Below, piece after piece: positions 1-11,560 of a DNA stretch of 64,000 nt; the first letter of the stretch is position 1; each line of letters begins with the position of its first letter. The notes under the pieces are model-generated. The model searched no databases. It saw only the letters and a list, made by a program, of their open reading frames with translations, and had not been told where the DNA came from. The position numbers were made by a program, and so were the translations under genes. Source of the stretch: Anniella stebbinsi (Eukaryota; Chordata; Lepidosauria; Squamata; Anniellidae); contig JARDYH010000004.1 of the NCBI GenBank assembly GCA_029215795.1, positions 206,192,017 to 206,256,016 of the forward strand, written 5' to 3'.

Positions 1-217
1 AATGCTGAAGATAAAACATTTTTCAAAGCCAGCAGATCAAAAGAAAAACCTTTACATTCAGCATTTGGGATATTCTCACTTGCCAAGCCAGTTTTGCAGG
101 TTTGGGAGACTGTCCTGTTAGGTAGCATGATCACTGCCTGCTGTTCGTCCAGAGACAATTGCTGTGGTGCATTGATATTTTTAGTTTTAAATTGCCTTTT
201 TGTGAACACTTTTTCAG

Positions 218-377
218 TGTTATCAGGCAGAGACCTTCCTCAGACCTCCCTGCCGATTACTTGTGGCGGTGGAAGTGGAATCGTACAGAATACCCAGGTG
301 CTCATATTGAAATCTGAGAATGCAAAACTGGAAACAAAATACAAGCAGCTCAAGAAAGACCATGAGCTTGTGTTGAC
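218..377 (+). CDS. CENPE: CENPE internal exon (third from last)
   Basis: The pyrimidine-rich tract and TTTTCAG at 211-217 form the acceptor, and GTAAGT at 378 is a consensus donor. A second possible acceptor (GGCAG, ending at 230) would remove 13 bases, so the left boundary is uncertain. The exon ends two bases into a codon. It encodes the G-S-G-I-V-Q-N motif and a Lys/Glu/Leu-rich coiled-coil segment. Confidence 0.85.
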
Positions 378-3300
378 GTAAGTCTTAAGAATGTATCCAG
401 GATTTTGTTTCAGATATTGTTGTCTGTCTGTCATCTGAGCTTTGAATTTGTTACTCCTATTTGATTAGTTGGTTTCAAGGAGAAAAAGCTCTTTTGCAAG
501 TTTGGTGAGCTATGAAGGTGCTGGATTGCCCAGGGCTACAAAAAGCCACAACATGTGGCTAGTGGGTTGATTTAGCTTGGTCACAGGTGGTGTAGACAGG
601 TTTATCACAAATTACCATGGTTTAGCACTTATTCTTTTCTAAACCGAGTGGCTACTGTGGGGGAGTTTGCATAACACGACAACGCACTCTGGCGAACAAG
701 CTACGTAATGTGGGTTGTTCATGGAACAACCCAGGGTTACCTTGACTTGATCAGGCTTACCGTGGGTTGTTCTTACTCTCAGTCCTCCAGCTGGCTCTGG
801 CACATATTCCAGGGGACTATGCAGCCGAACATGTCTTGCATTCCCATCCCACCCTGCTCGTGACCCCATTTTGTTCCCTAGGAGGTTCAGAGAGGGACTC
901 GGGCCCTGACATTTGCGCATATAGGGTCATCCTGTGTGTGTAATTTTGGCCCCAGGGATTTGCGTAAATGTCTTCATTATTTTTTAATTTGATTATTGTT
1001 GTTGTTTGGATGTTCACAGTTGTGCAAATGTGCAGTTGTGGCTGTCAAAAATATATATAGGCTTGTCTTGTCTATTTTCAACAAAACAGGAAAATTCTCC
1101 CAACCCCTTAAAAGTCAAGAAACAGAACAACTGTGTTGGGCGCACTGGTGACAATATACACAACAAAGATAAAGATAATATTATCAATAGCAATAATTCT
1201 CCTAAAAAGTATTTAATGTTATAATCTAGTTGAAACAAAAGACAATGAAAACAAATACACAATATACATCAGACTAAAAAACACAGTATTAAAACCTTCA
1301 AAAACTATCTTTTCGTACAAACACTTAACTAACACCAAACACGTTTCGATCTATGGTCTTCTTCAGTGATAAAATAAGTATTCACTATTTGCAAACATTT
1401 AGTCAACAATACATACAACACAAATATCAGTATCAATAGGTACTACTGCAGTGTTAAAACCAATTTGGAACTCTTGCCTATCCTTCCTTTGATATATGTA
1501 ATCTTACAGAACTATACTTTTTATAAAATAGATAGCTTTAAGGGGGACCAAAAGGTCCACCAAGGATGATTGTTTTTTGGTTTGACAAGAGACTGCAGTA
1601 GCCATATGAATATCAAGTAATAATAAAATAGTTCTGTTTGGGCACCAACCCCCAAATTTGTTCCAGAAGGTTTGGGATGGTCTAGAGCAGATTTGGGTGT
1701 GTTGTGTAATTTATTTAAGCTATTTATATACTTCTCAGTATTATAAAATCTGTAAGCAGTTTACATAAGACATACATAAAATACAATATAAAAACCAATA
1801 GGTGTCAAAAGGTGTCTAAAGCTGGTCACAGTTTCCAACCTCTCAAACCACACATGGGAGAGCATTCCAGAGGGTGGGTGCCACTATTGAGAACTCCTGC
1901 TTCCATGCTGTAACTTCTCTAATAACGTTGGGTTTAGCCCACAGCTTTCATTATTTTGAATGGAGGCATACCGGAAGCTTTTCTCTTCCTATTTTTTTTT
2001 TAATCAGTGATGGTGCCAAAATTCAGGAGGTCAAAGTAATTCTGGGGAAAGAGAACATAAGGCAAGTAAAGTCCAACCTCTCCCAAAATTAGGACACAGC
2101 TCATAATATCTCAGGTGGGCACAGGCCCTCCTTCTGCCTGCTCACCTCCTTTTTCAAAGTACCATGAAATAGTCAAAAGTATAGACACAAATGTATGGCT
2201 AACAAGAGGACAGATCTCACCTTGGCTCTAGCAGTGCAGGTCTCTGCAAAGTGCCATGAGAAACAATCCATGTAAGCAGAATCTAGCTGGTGGAAGACAT
2301 TGAGGTGTCGCAGTCTTCTCATCTAAACACCAAGACTCCCCCCCCCCACCGGTTTGTTTGTAAGAAGTGGGTTTTCTGGGCCAGCCGCCTTGAATTGAAC
2401 ACCAAGTGACTGTATCTTTTCAACCTGACTTGTTCATGTTTTAAGGAACGAGCTTATCTTAAAAGAGGAAGTTAAGAAATGGAAGGGGCGAGCTTTCAAG
2501 AGGAGGGACATGTCCTCAGAAGACACTAGCGAAGGACAAAGACTCCAATCTCCAAGGAAGATGGTGCCTCCTTCGTTCTTGGGCGTACCATGTTCTCCCT
2601 CCAAGGAAAACTCTCTGAAGCCAATTTTGCCTTTGGACACTCCCCCTCCTGTGCCGTTGAACTATCCTACAAGTTTCTTTGATAATTCACACTTAGGAAC
2701 CTTTGAAGGTAGGTGATGCCATAATAAGCTCTTTGGGCCTGCCTCGGAGTAAAGCTCTCTAAGGAAAATGTATAGATTGTTGTCCCTTAACTAAATCATA
2801 TGAGAGCTATTGCCATGCGATCAGTTATGTAAAAGCCCATAATCAGTACTGCCTCCAGGTTTTGGAGGGTGAAGCCCCCTCAATGGGCCCTCCTCTCATT
2901 GAGTCTACCTTCTCACCACCATCTGCTGTTGCTCCTGATCCTCTTTCTCCTACTGCTTGCTTGCTTGACAGGCAAAGAGTGAGTGAGCAAGCAGGCGGTG
3001 GCATCTACCACTCTTCCTTATCACCCCCACCATTGCCTGGTGAACAGGTGAACAGTCGGTGAACGGTCGGGCTGCAAAAGGGAACAGGTGGAGCAACTCT
3101 TGGGGGAGGGTGGAGAAGGCTGTTGTCAATGGACCCCTGCTAGAGTGTAGGCCATCAGCAGGTGCCCAGGCATGCCTACCCTTGGCTCCAGTACTAGCCA
3201 TGACAAACAAATGAAACGTGGCTGTAGAATACACGAGCCCTTTAGGTTATTTAGGTCTCGGATCCAAGGCAGTGGTGGCGATACCTTCCTTGTGCCAATA

Positions 3301-4919
3301 TTCACTCAGCCTTTGGCCCATCCTTTCCCATTTGCTGGAGGATTAGCATGATAGCCTAACTGTTATAGGAAGAAGCAGGAAAGACGTGTGCATGTCTGCA
3401 GCAGGATAGGGGGAGTACAGCGTCATGCTTTCCGGGAATGCTCAGAGTCTTCATAAATACAGCCTCTGGTTCTAGAATTGATATCTTAAGTATTGTGATA
3501 ACACCTGGTGGCAACATGCAGAGTTAGCACGGCATTCTCTAAAGCAGGCGTGGGCAATGTGCAGGCTCCATGCGCACCCCCTCCCATTCTTAAGTGTGGC
3601 CCCCACCTTCCCCCAGCTTTGCTGCTGTGGCGACAACGGCAAAACAACAGCAGTTTGCCTCCGCATTTCAGCAACAAACTGCCAATCGTTTTGATTCTGC
3701 TGCTGCTAAAGTTCAGCACCACCAGCAGCGGTGCAACTGAACTCGTCCCCCACCCCGCTCCAAAGCAAGCTGTAGGATTTTCTGACTTAAATGGCCTGTT
3801 GTGCTCTGTGGATTGCCTAAAGCAGTTCTGATTTTCTTGTTTCAGAAAGCTTTTTTTTTTCCTAAAATGTCGCTCTGAAATCTTGTACAAATTGACCTGC
3901 AGGCTTTGCTTCCTTGAACCATCTCCTCCACCCCCTGCCCCAGCTTAATGGCACAGCTTTCCTGCTTCGTTGCAGTTTTGCTGTTTATTGGCATCTTGAT
4001 TCATCTTGGAATTCTAGTGACAAATTATCTCTGTGCTCTTTTAATCTCAGAGTGTGTGGGTATACTAAATTAACCTAGTTGGGATAAAAAAAAATCTCAA
4101 ATCCTACAAAACAGCATCAGGTATCTTGCTGGTTATTATTTATAACCCGCCTCTCCCTTCAGATCGAGGCGGGGAACAACAACAGTATAAAACACAAGAA
4201 TCACAAACAGTTAAAAAAAAAATTAAAAGAAGAAAAAATACATCATTAAAACATCTTAAAATTTACATAAAACAAACACACAGCTTCAGCCTGCTCCCCA
4301 TCCAAGCCACCCCAAGCCAATTGCTGCTTCAATTGCACAATGCTGTTTCCTAGAATCTTCTAGGCAGGACACAGACTTACCTCCAGACTGTAGGAATGAA
4401 GCTCTATGGCTCCTGCCATAGAAGCCCCATTCCTAGAGCATCCCCAGTGTGTCCTAGGAATTAGGCAGGAGCTTTTGACTGCAGCTTCCTAATACACTTC
4501 AGAATTCTCTAGGAATGGGGCTTCTATGGCAGAAACCATAGAGCTTGTTACAGAGCATTTTTCCTCTTTGTTTTTAGTGCCACCACGGTTTTTAGCAAAC
4601 ACTGGGGGGGGGGGGGCACCAGAGAGGGCATAGGGGCGCTGCCTCCAGCCTAGGAGCCAGACTTTTTGCACCCCTGCTTTAAATGATCACGTTCAATTCA
4701 TTGTGTTTTTCTGTTGTGGCTTACAAACATGAATGGTTATAAAGATAATGCTGTGTTTTTCTAAAGACGAAGAGGCAGGTTTTTTTTTCCTTTGGGTTAA
4801 TCTAATATTTACAGATGTTTTGAAATCATGTACATTATAGCAGCATTTAAAATTAAAGTAACTTCTAAATGTTCTTGTCTTGAACAGATACAAGACCTGC
4901 TAACTGCAAGACACAATAA
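218..4919 (+). CDS. CENPE: CENPE, C-terminal coding exons (gene enters from the left edge)
   Basis: CENP-E is the large kinesin-7 motor that captures microtubules at the kinetochore; only the end of its C-terminal tail is encoded here. Three exons, 218-377, 2446-2708 and 4888-4919, join in phase (2+1 and 1+2 split codons). They encode a coiled-coil segment rich in Leu, Lys and Glu that begins near a GGGSG-I-V-Q-N motif, then a Ser/Pro-rich stretch with a conserved F-D-N-S motif, and finish with Cys-Lys-Thr-Gln and a TAA stop. This matches my recollection of the vertebrate CENP-E tail, including the CaaX box known to be farnesylated. The motor domain and most of the rod lie upstream of the window. 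BDH2 follows on the same strand, as in other amniotes. Identity is confident; the 5' limit of the first exon is less so. Confidence 0.93.
378..2445 (+). other. CENPE intron with repeat fragments
   Basis: No coding exon seen. It holds a low-complexity A/T-rich stretch at 960-1320. At 1330-1370 there is a segment resembling one arm of the foldback element at 12346-12674 (shared 'gaaacgtgtt' core on the minus strand). At 1725-1960 there is a minus-strand LINE 3' end. Confidence 0.6.
1725..1960 (-). mobile_element. LINE 3'-end fragment (L2/CR1-type)
   Basis: On the minus strand this reads like the 3' end of the L2/CR1-type LINEs seen elsewhere in the window. A segment corresponding to 'gagagcattccagagggtgg' is followed toward lower coordinates by 'gcagtttacataag' and an A/T-rich tail. 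Heavily 5' truncated and without coding potential. Confidence 0.5.
2446..2708 (+). CDS. CENPE: CENPE penultimate exon
   Basis: The acceptor is TTTTAAG ending at 2445 and the donor is GTAGGT at 2709. The first base completes the codon split from the previous exon; 87 whole codons follow, then one leftover base. The product is a basic, Ser/Pro-rich tail region with an F-F-D-N-S-H-L-G motif close to its end, typical of the CENP-E C-terminus. Confidence 0.92.
4126..4270 (-). mobile_element. LINE 3'-end fragment (L2/CR1-type)
   Basis: The 'ataacccgcctctcccttc' segment followed by 'gatcgaggcggggaacaaca' and an A-rich run is the complement of the 3' end at 51920-51970 ('ccccacctcgatccagagg', 'gaggcgggtaagaaataaa'). 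Very short, non-coding. Confidence 0.6.
4393..4553. repeat. Imperfect inverted repeat (~42-bp arms)
   Basis: The segment at 4396-4440 ('gaagctctatggctcctgcc' onward) reappears as its complement at 4508-4552 ('ctaggaatggggcttctatg' onward), with a spacer of about 70 bp. Probably the core of a MITE; no clear target duplication was found. Confidence 0.6.
4888..4919 (+). CDS. CENPE: CENPE terminal coding exon with CaaX box
   Basis: The acceptor TTGAACAG ends at 4887. Two bases complete a split Asp codon. Then come Thr-Arg-Pro-Ala-Asn-Cys-Lys-Thr-Gln and TAA at 4917-4919. The last four residues are a CaaX-type farnesylation signal, added by this tiny coding exon. Confidence 0.9.
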
Positions 4920-5066
4920 CATGACGTGAATTCTGAAGATGCTGTTGGACTAATTCTGCCCCAACTTTACTAAGAAAACGGACTATGTTCTTTTTTCTTT
5001 TTGGGGAGTTTTATTATTTTGTATTACATGTTAAAATTTATAAATAAAGAGTTTTTCACAAATATT
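4920..5066 (+). terminator. CENPE: CENPE 3' UTR and poly(A) signal
   Basis: AATAAA at 5043-5048, about 125 bp after the stop codon, in an A/T-rich context with a T-rich stretch downstream. Cleavage is expected around 5060-5070. The exact site is inferred. Confidence 0.7.
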
Positions 5067-5606
5067 TCTATTGTTCTAACTAAAGTTATTTTTCTACAGT
5101 GCAATGTAATTATTGTGCAATTTAACACCTATACATGGTTACAATCATTAGTCAATGAACCTTTTAAAGACCCATTTATGATAAGGATTGTATTAAATTT
5201 AGTAAATTGGGTACTCTGAGCCTCCATTGCAGGTTATGAATCTAGATTGTTTTCTCAAGATCTCCACAGGCTTTTTATCTTTCTGATGGTAAAATAATTT
5301 CACGAAGCCTCTTGCACAGGGAATGAGTACTGCTTTGTTCACATTAATCTCTGGCAGAAAGCTATTGTGTACAGCTTGGATGGGGGGGAGGGTGTAATTA
5401 CAGCTTAATTGGTTTGGTTCATCCAGCATCTAAAGAAGAAGAAAAAATGTGTGTGAGGTCTTAATCTTAGATGAGACAGGCAAAATGATACAGTCTGAGG
5501 CAAAAGTATCTGACTCGATATCAACAAAGGGCACGTGGCGATTTCTTGATGCTCCATTTGTAAGCATGCAGCACACAAATGATCGCAAATTGTTTAAATG
5601 TTTCAG

Positions 5607-5674
5607 GAACTCAAGGCTAAGGATGTGGAAATTGCTGTTAAAATATCAGAAGCCAGAGCTAAGGAAAAGCCTAA
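5607..5674 (+). other. Exon-like open segment A, unidentified
   Basis: Starting at 5607 the frame is open for 22 codons and looks like a charged helical peptide rich in Lys, Glu and Ala. A consensus-like acceptor precedes it and a GT follows, with AAG-TAG just downstream. I do not recognise the protein. It could be a decayed or alternative CENPE 3' exon, an exon of an unannotated gene, or chance. Confidence 0.2.
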
Positions 5675-5819
5675 GTAGGATTTTCAGTTAATGTGGGGAA
5701 ATGGTTTGGCAAATATAAACGTTTGCTATACTTACATAAATTTGCAGGATCTTTTTCTGTCCCTCTTCTGAAATGAATGGGTTGATCTTCATTCAGGACT
5801 GAACTTTTTCTTTTCCTAG

Positions 5820-5897
5820 AACTTAAGCCTGTGTCATGGGCTGCAGTACCTCAGCACCATCTTGTTCAACAAGCAAGAGTTGCTGACCAATACCACG
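5820..5897 (+). other. Exon-like open segment B, unidentified
   Basis: 26 whole codons from a strong polypyrimidine acceptor to a GTATCT donor. The phase-0 frame reads like an amphipathic helix (C-H-G-L-Q-Y-L motif), but a second frame is also open. The family is not recognised. Confidence 0.2.
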
Positions 5898-6109
5898 GTA
5901 TCTTATGCTAACTATTAAAATAATTGGGGTGCAGACTGCTGACCTGTGAACTCACATCTCAAGTAGGGATGGGGGAAACTGTCAAGCTTGATTGCACTCA
6001 GTTTTCATTTTTCCAGTGCTACGTTTGTTCCATTACCGATTCTGCATCGGTCTACATGCATTTTGTGCCCATTTTTTTAAAATTCACACTTTTCTGTGCA
6101 TCTTATTCT

Positions 6110-6151
6110 ATTATTATTATTATTATTATTATTATCATCATCATCATCATT
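6110..6151 (+). repeat. (ATT)n(ATC)n microsatellite
   Basis: About eleven ATT-type units run into five ATC units, next to a LINE 3' scrap ('ctctgggcaatttacaataa'). Confidence 0.9.
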
Positions 6152-6234
6152 TCTATATTGCCCAATAGCTGAAACTCTCTGGGCAATTTACAATAATCCA
6201 TAAGATAACAAAATGCAGCAGTAAACAGGGCCAT

Positions 6235-7505
6235 GTTTAGCCTCCCTGATAGAGTTAGGCAAGGATGTGTCCTAGCCCCACTGTTATTTAATCTATATTT
6301 GTCAGATCTTCCAGGTTGGCTTGCTTCTTTGCAGTCCCATCCGCCTAAACTAGGCCCTCTAAAAGTCTACATACTTTTGTACACAGACGACGCAGTGTTA
6401 TTATCCCAAACGCGATTGGGCCTAATAAGTATCTTGGCATTTGGTTGCAAGAAAATCTGAAATGGGATGTTCATGTTAAATATATTAAGAATAAGGCAGC
6501 TCAAACAGCAGGTGCTATTTTGAGATTTTATTTTTCAAAAGGGGGAAAATTTCTCCCTGCAGCGATGCAGGTGTATAAAGCGAAGTTGATACCTCAGATA
6601 CTATTTGGGGCCCCGATCTGGTTCCCTATGATTAAAGACACATTGGAAGGAGTCCAATCATCGTTCCTGAGGCAAATTCTTGGGGTGCCTAGGTGTGTGT
6701 CTGGAGTTGCTTTAAATCTTGAAGTTGGTAGCAGTACATTAAAATGCCAGGCCTGGATCCAAACATTACAATACTGGTTCTGTAAATATCATAATCGTAC
6801 TATCAACTCCCTGGTAGCCCAGGTTTTTACAGACTCATATGTATCCCCATGGACTGAAGCATTAGCGCTCAAAGTTAACTCAATAGGGCTTTCTCCTGGC
6901 CTACTGCTAACACAGACTTTTGAATGTGTTAAATGGACAATCAAACAAAGACTACAGGATATTGATTTCCAAGATAGCTGTGGGGCTACTCCTGGCCCGT
7001 GCTCTCCCCGGTCGTTGGGGATATCAATTTTTGTACCTAATGAAGGGATGGTATACCTAAAAAGGCTAACTGTTCCTAAATATAGAAAGGCCTTTACTAT
7101 GGCACGATTTAATGTACTGCCATCAAAATTGTTGGAAGGCAGGTATAAAAAAATCCCTGTGGCCAATAGATGCTGTCCGTGTAATGGCTCTGAAGCTGAG
7201 AGCATTGAACATGTATTGTTCTCTTGTACTTATTACAACCAAGTTAGGGAAGAATTATTGAGACCACTTTTCCAAGATTGCCAAGGGTACTCTAAAGAAT
7301 CCCTGTTAGTTTGTCTCCTCGAAGGTACAAATGATTATATTACTAGGCAAGTAGCTAAATTCATTAACAGAACAATTGGTTGTAGATCACAGATGGGGGT
7401 AGAGAAATACTATTAGCTGTCATTGACTGAGTACATTTTTTAATGTTATATTGTAACTTGTTTTCTAATGGTCTATTGACTGTCAATAAAGATTGATTGA
7501 TTGAT
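6235..7505 (+). pseudogene. Non-LTR retrotransposon (LINE) 3' portion, degenerate
   Basis: It begins inside the reverse transcriptase: R-Q-G-C-V-L-A-P-L-L-F-N, then a Y-T-D-D catalytic box near 6380. One frame break near 6445 leads to a long open stretch of about 320 codons (6445-7416) carrying the C-terminal region, with a C-x-C ... H-x-L-F-x-C zinc-type motif near its end. The 3' end is 'aataaagattgattgattga' at 7486-7505. The endonuclease and 5' half of the reverse transcriptase are missing, so it is a dead 5'-truncated copy. The tail and domain layout suggest an I/Vingi-like clade rather than L1 or L2, but I cannot place it firmly. Confidence 0.75.
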
Positions 7506-7559
7506 ATAAATATACAAAATTTTAAAATATTTAGACAGCTAAAAACAGTTTCAATAGAA

Positions 7560-7860
7560 TACTAGACTTGTTTTGATGGCTGTCATAAATGCCCCATCAT
7601 ATGCTATTAAATGCCTGGGAGTAGAGGAAATCTTAACCTGGCACCGAAAAGATTACAGTATTGACACCAGGCAGGCCTGAATGGGGGGAGCTCATTCCAC
7701 AGTTGGGGAGCCACCACTGAAAAGGTCCTTTCCCTTGTTGCCACCCTTTGGGCCCCAGATGTTGATTGTAGTGTCCGGATATGTTCAGGTTATAAATGCA
7801 TTGGTATGCACATTTTTGAAATATAAGCATTTTTAACGTACCATACACTTTGGGGTGGTG
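7560..7860 (-). mobile_element. LINE 3' fragment (L2/CR1-type)
   Basis: The 'ggagctcattccacagttgg' and 'gccaccactgaaaaggtcc' segments are complements of the conserved L2/CR1 3' region (compare 30330-30380, + strand). Non-coding remnant. Confidence 0.55.
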
Positions 7861-7871
7861 GCGACAGCATC

Positions 7872-9724
7872 ACAAAGTCCTGAAACAATTGCTACAATTA
7901 AGATGAATGTCTTACCAAGAATGTTGTTTTTGTTTCAGACAGTACCTATTGGCTGAATTCGGACAACATGATAGTCAATGGTGGGGTAATAATCAACTTT
8001 ACAGGTGTTCATCTAGGGGGTACTCCCCACCCAACATGTTAATAAATAATCAACTGTGGTGTGGATTAGGATCAGCGCTGAGTTGACTATGGCAACATTC
8101 GGACAACACGATAGTCAATACAACTGACGATTGTTTCCACCCCCACCCCGCAGTTGCTTATTGTGTCATCCGAATTCAGCCATTGTGTTGTCAGAGTTAC
8201 CATTCAAGCAATGGCAGAAAGATATAGCTAAATTTATAAGGCAAGCAAAAAAACCAAGAGTGAAATATAAAATACTTCAAGATGCAAAGGAAAAAGGAGG
8301 CCTGAGTTTACCAGACCTAAAACTATATTTTTCTGCCTGTTGTTTGGTATGGATGAAAGAGTGGATGTTGTTGAAAAATAAAAGGTTACTGAAGTTAGAA
8401 GGACATGAATTGAGATATGGGTGGCATGGATACTTGTGGTATGATAAAGCTAAGGTTAATGAAGAATTGAATAATCACTATGTATGACATGCAATTTTGA
8501 GAATATGGAATAAATATAAACCTAGGCTTTGTCAGAAAATACCCTTGTGGTTATCAGCACAGGAAGCTCATCATAGAAGAGAAGTGACAAGTATGTATAA
8601 CTGGTTGACATATCGGGATATATTAGAATCGATGTAAGGTGAATATAAATTAAAATCAACAGAAGAGTTGATGAATGAAAGCTATATATGTCAATGGTTC
8701 TCTTACCTACAAATTGTGGAAAGGTTTAAAATAGATTTTTTAAAAACTTGTAGTTTTGAGCAAACAAAGTCTGAATTTGAAAAAGTATTATGTACAAATG
8801 ATGAACATATTATTTCAAAAGTATATAAGCTTTTGTTGAAGTTTGAAACGGAGGATGAACAAGTAAAGGATTGTATGATAAAATGGGCACAAAACTTTGG
8901 ATATAATATTTCAATGGAACAATGGGAAAATATGTGGTTAAAAGGTTTAAAATTTACATTAATTTCTAGTCTTAAAGAAAAATTTTATAAGATGATGTAT
9001 AGGTGGTGTATGTCTCCATCGAGATTGGCCAAAATGTATAAAGGTGTGACAGGAACTTGTTGGAAATGTGAAGAACAGGAGGGAACATTTTATCATACAT
9101 GGTGGACTTGCAGAAAAGCTAAAAACGTTTGGATACAAATTCATTCGTTAATTCAGAAGATATTAAAAACCGATATACAACTGAAGCCGGAATACTTCCT
9201 TTCGGAATTAATAGATGACTAGATGAAAAAGAACTATGGGACCTTATTTGTATATATGGTAACAGCAGTGAGATTATTATATGCACAAAAATGGAAAGGC
9301 CCAATATTGCCTACAACGGATGAATGGCTATTGAAGATGGTAGAGTTGACGGAGATGGCAAAACTTACGTCAATAATTAATAATTAGAGATAAGTACATC
9401 TATATTGTTGACTGAATGGAAACCTCTTATAGACTTTTTGCAGGGACTAGAAAAAAATGACTTCTTCATCTGTGGATTCAACGATTAAGAAGATCACTTG
9501 TAAGATAAAAGGGGAATTTTGATTTTTGTAATTACAGAGTAAGAAAAGTTATGGTTACATATTTTTGCTGTGGAGAAAATCGGAAGTCCATCTTAATTTT
9601 GTATATTTCCCCCCTATTTTTGTGTTTTATCTTTTTATATGTTGTTCTCTTTTGTATTGTGTTTGTAAGTGGATGTTGTTCTGAAATGATAAAAAAAAAA
9701 TTAAACGAGACAAAGTCCTGAAAC
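7872..9724 (+). mobile_element. 5'-truncated L1 with 15-bp target-site duplication
   Basis: The 15-mer ACAAAGTCCTGAAAC occurs at 7872-7886 and again, identical, at 9710-9724. Between them lies an L1 3' portion (7887-9709) ending in an A-run at 9690-9700. The ORF2 C-terminal region is recognisable: I-K-M-N-V-L-P-R before 7950; K-E-K-G-G-L-S-L-P-D near 8290; and a Cys-x2-Cys...His-x2-W-W-x-C type zinc motif near 9060-9110, ending at the stop at 9220-9222. Internal stops at 8485 and 8636 make it inactive. A MITE interrupts it at 7951-8181. Confidence 0.88.
7951..8181. mobile_element. 231-bp MITE inside the L1 (3-bp TSD)
   Basis: Terminal inverted repeats GGCTGAATTCGGA / TCCGAATTCAGCC. Removing 7951-8181 plus one ATT restores the L1 reading frame (T-V-P-I joins V-L-S-E-L-P), so the insertion and its ATT duplication (7948-7950 and 8182-8184) are exact. 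A 3-bp duplication and GG-starting termini suggest a PIF/Harbinger-like family; this is inferred. Confidence 0.85.
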
Positions 9725-10329
9725 ATGGATTCCAGCAGCAAACTATGCTCTGGTTTGCATTTTAGGTCCAGGAAGTGCAAATTTCATGTGATCCAGGCAA
9801 GAGGTCAGGCAGTCACTCCACTTTACTGGAGGGGCTGAGACCAGGGGCAGGCATAGAACATCAGGCCTACTGAGGAGGGTGTACCTGCTGATCCTAGCCA
9901 CCTTGCAACACCAAATGTCATAGCAGGGAAAGGCAGCGCTGCTCCACAGCAGGTGGGAGCCTATGACAGTGACAGCCACCCAGCCAGCTGGTTGACCAGT
10001 GAGTTATTTGCATTGCTCCTGAAGCCACAAGGCGGGAGGGAGGGTGTTGGACAGCCTGGCAGTGATGAGCTAAGCAGCTGGGACCCCTAATCTCAATCCA
10101 CCGCTCTTCCTCAATCTGCCTTCGACAAGGCTGTACATTCGTTAAAAGGATAACCAATGCTCTTTGCATCTTTGTTAGCCGCAACTGTACAGATGAATCA
10201 GGGCATAGTCCAACCTAGGGCCAGCCCTGTCGTGGCAGGATGAGATCATCTTACTGTTAAAAGCACCCTACTACATACTGCCTACCATGCCAGTTATTAG
10301 GCAGATTTCTATTATATCAATGCAGCCAT

Positions 10330-10740
10330 GGCCACAGTGACATAGTGACCCTGTTCAGGTGACACGCTAAGCCACGGTGGTTAAGTATGGGGGGAACTTA
10401 ACCACGGTGGTTAAGTATAGGAGAAAACATTCAGAGGGCCACATGTCTCATCAGCCCCAGCCAGCATAGCCAAGAGGACCTCAGAATCAAAGTTGGATTT
10501 CCAGAAATTTCAGATCCTCCCTTTAGTTTTAAAAACTAAAACAAGTTGACTCTGCTCAAATGACACACTAAGCCACGGTGGTTAAGCATTTTGAGATAAA
10601 CAGTATGGCTTAGTGCGTCGTGTGAACCATTCCTAACCTGATGGCTGCATAACCACAGTTTAAACATGCTCGCTAGCCATTTGCTGCAGAATGGTTAGCG
10701 GCCTTACCATGGCATAGTGTGTTGCCTGAGCAGGCCCAGA
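10330..10740. mobile_element. MITE cluster with 'taagccacggtggttaa' units
   Basis: Repeated 'taagccacggtggttaa' cores (near 10370, 10400 and 10570) are bounded by 'cctgttcaggtgacacgc' on the left and 'gttgcctgagcaggccc' on the right, which are complementary. Shorter relatives occur at 47660-47845, 55272-55382 and 57304-57560. Confidence 0.65.
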
Positions 10741-11560
10741 ATGTCTTGGTTCACATGTGTCCTATGACAGCTCTTATATATGTATAACAACTTCAACTCT
10801 ATTTGACCATTTTTATGAATTGCATCTTCCAATTGTCTCAATCGACTAAAACAATGAAATATCTGATTTGCTGGCTATCCTAAAGCTAGCATTTTGGTAA
10901 ATCCACTTCTGGTATCAGTAGTAATTTTGATTCTAGTTATATGCATTCTAGGTATACTGGAGTGGTTTAGACTCCATTTAACTGCAAATTGCCCATATGG
11001 GTCTTGCTATCTTGCTTCTGAAGCCATCTGATGCCTATACTTTTCTTTGTTGTCATAAACTAGTTTTAATGCAGACTCTCACTAGATGGCAGTATATAAA
11101 CTGCTACAGCTGTAATGAATTCTCTTCACTCAGAGGTATTTTCTAGTTCACTTTACTACAAATCCCAGCATGCTATCAGGAAAATATGAAACCGCCTCCT
11201 GGGCAAAGGTCTCTGAAACAGTCATCACTGAGTTCCTGTGGTGAGTTTTTCTGTTGTTGCCTCTGTTCTTGGTTTTAAGTAATAATCGTCTCTCACCTGC
11301 AACTGGCATTAATTGTGGTTTACAAGCGTGAGAATTCATGTGCAAATTTCAGTGTCTTTAGCATATGGAAGCAGCTCGGAAGTATCTCTTTCCCTTTATG
11401 TTTTTGACGTGTGAGCTATAAGGAATCGAAGCAGGCGTTTCACCAAATGCCTAATCATTCGCTATTTTTCATTAAATATGTTACAGCAGGTACCTCCAAA
11501 GAGTTGGTGCATTTTACATCTTATTTCATGCAATCTACTTGAATAGTCATCTTTTTCCAG

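Larger units (their letters stand above)
2709..4887 (+). other. Last CENPE intron
   Basis: No exon seen. It holds a GC-richer stretch (2850-3230) with an inverted 'tgcttgcttg / gcaagcagg' motif, a repeat-like segment at 3545-3790 also echoed near 29275 and 55150, a minus-strand LINE 3' end at 4126-4270, and an inverted repeat at 4393-4553. Confidence 0.6.
5067..6230 (+). other. CENPE-BDH2 intergenic segment with two exon-like islands
   Basis: Mostly unremarkable A/T-rich sequence. Two short open segments have splice-like flanks: 5607-5674 (TTTCAG before, GTAGGA after) and 5820-5897 (TTTTCCTAG before, GTATCT after). They cannot be joined to each other without a stop when the first is read in its protein-like frame. 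A trinucleotide microsatellite follows at 6110-6151, then a minus-strand LINE 3' scrap at 6152-6210. Confidence 0.5.
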
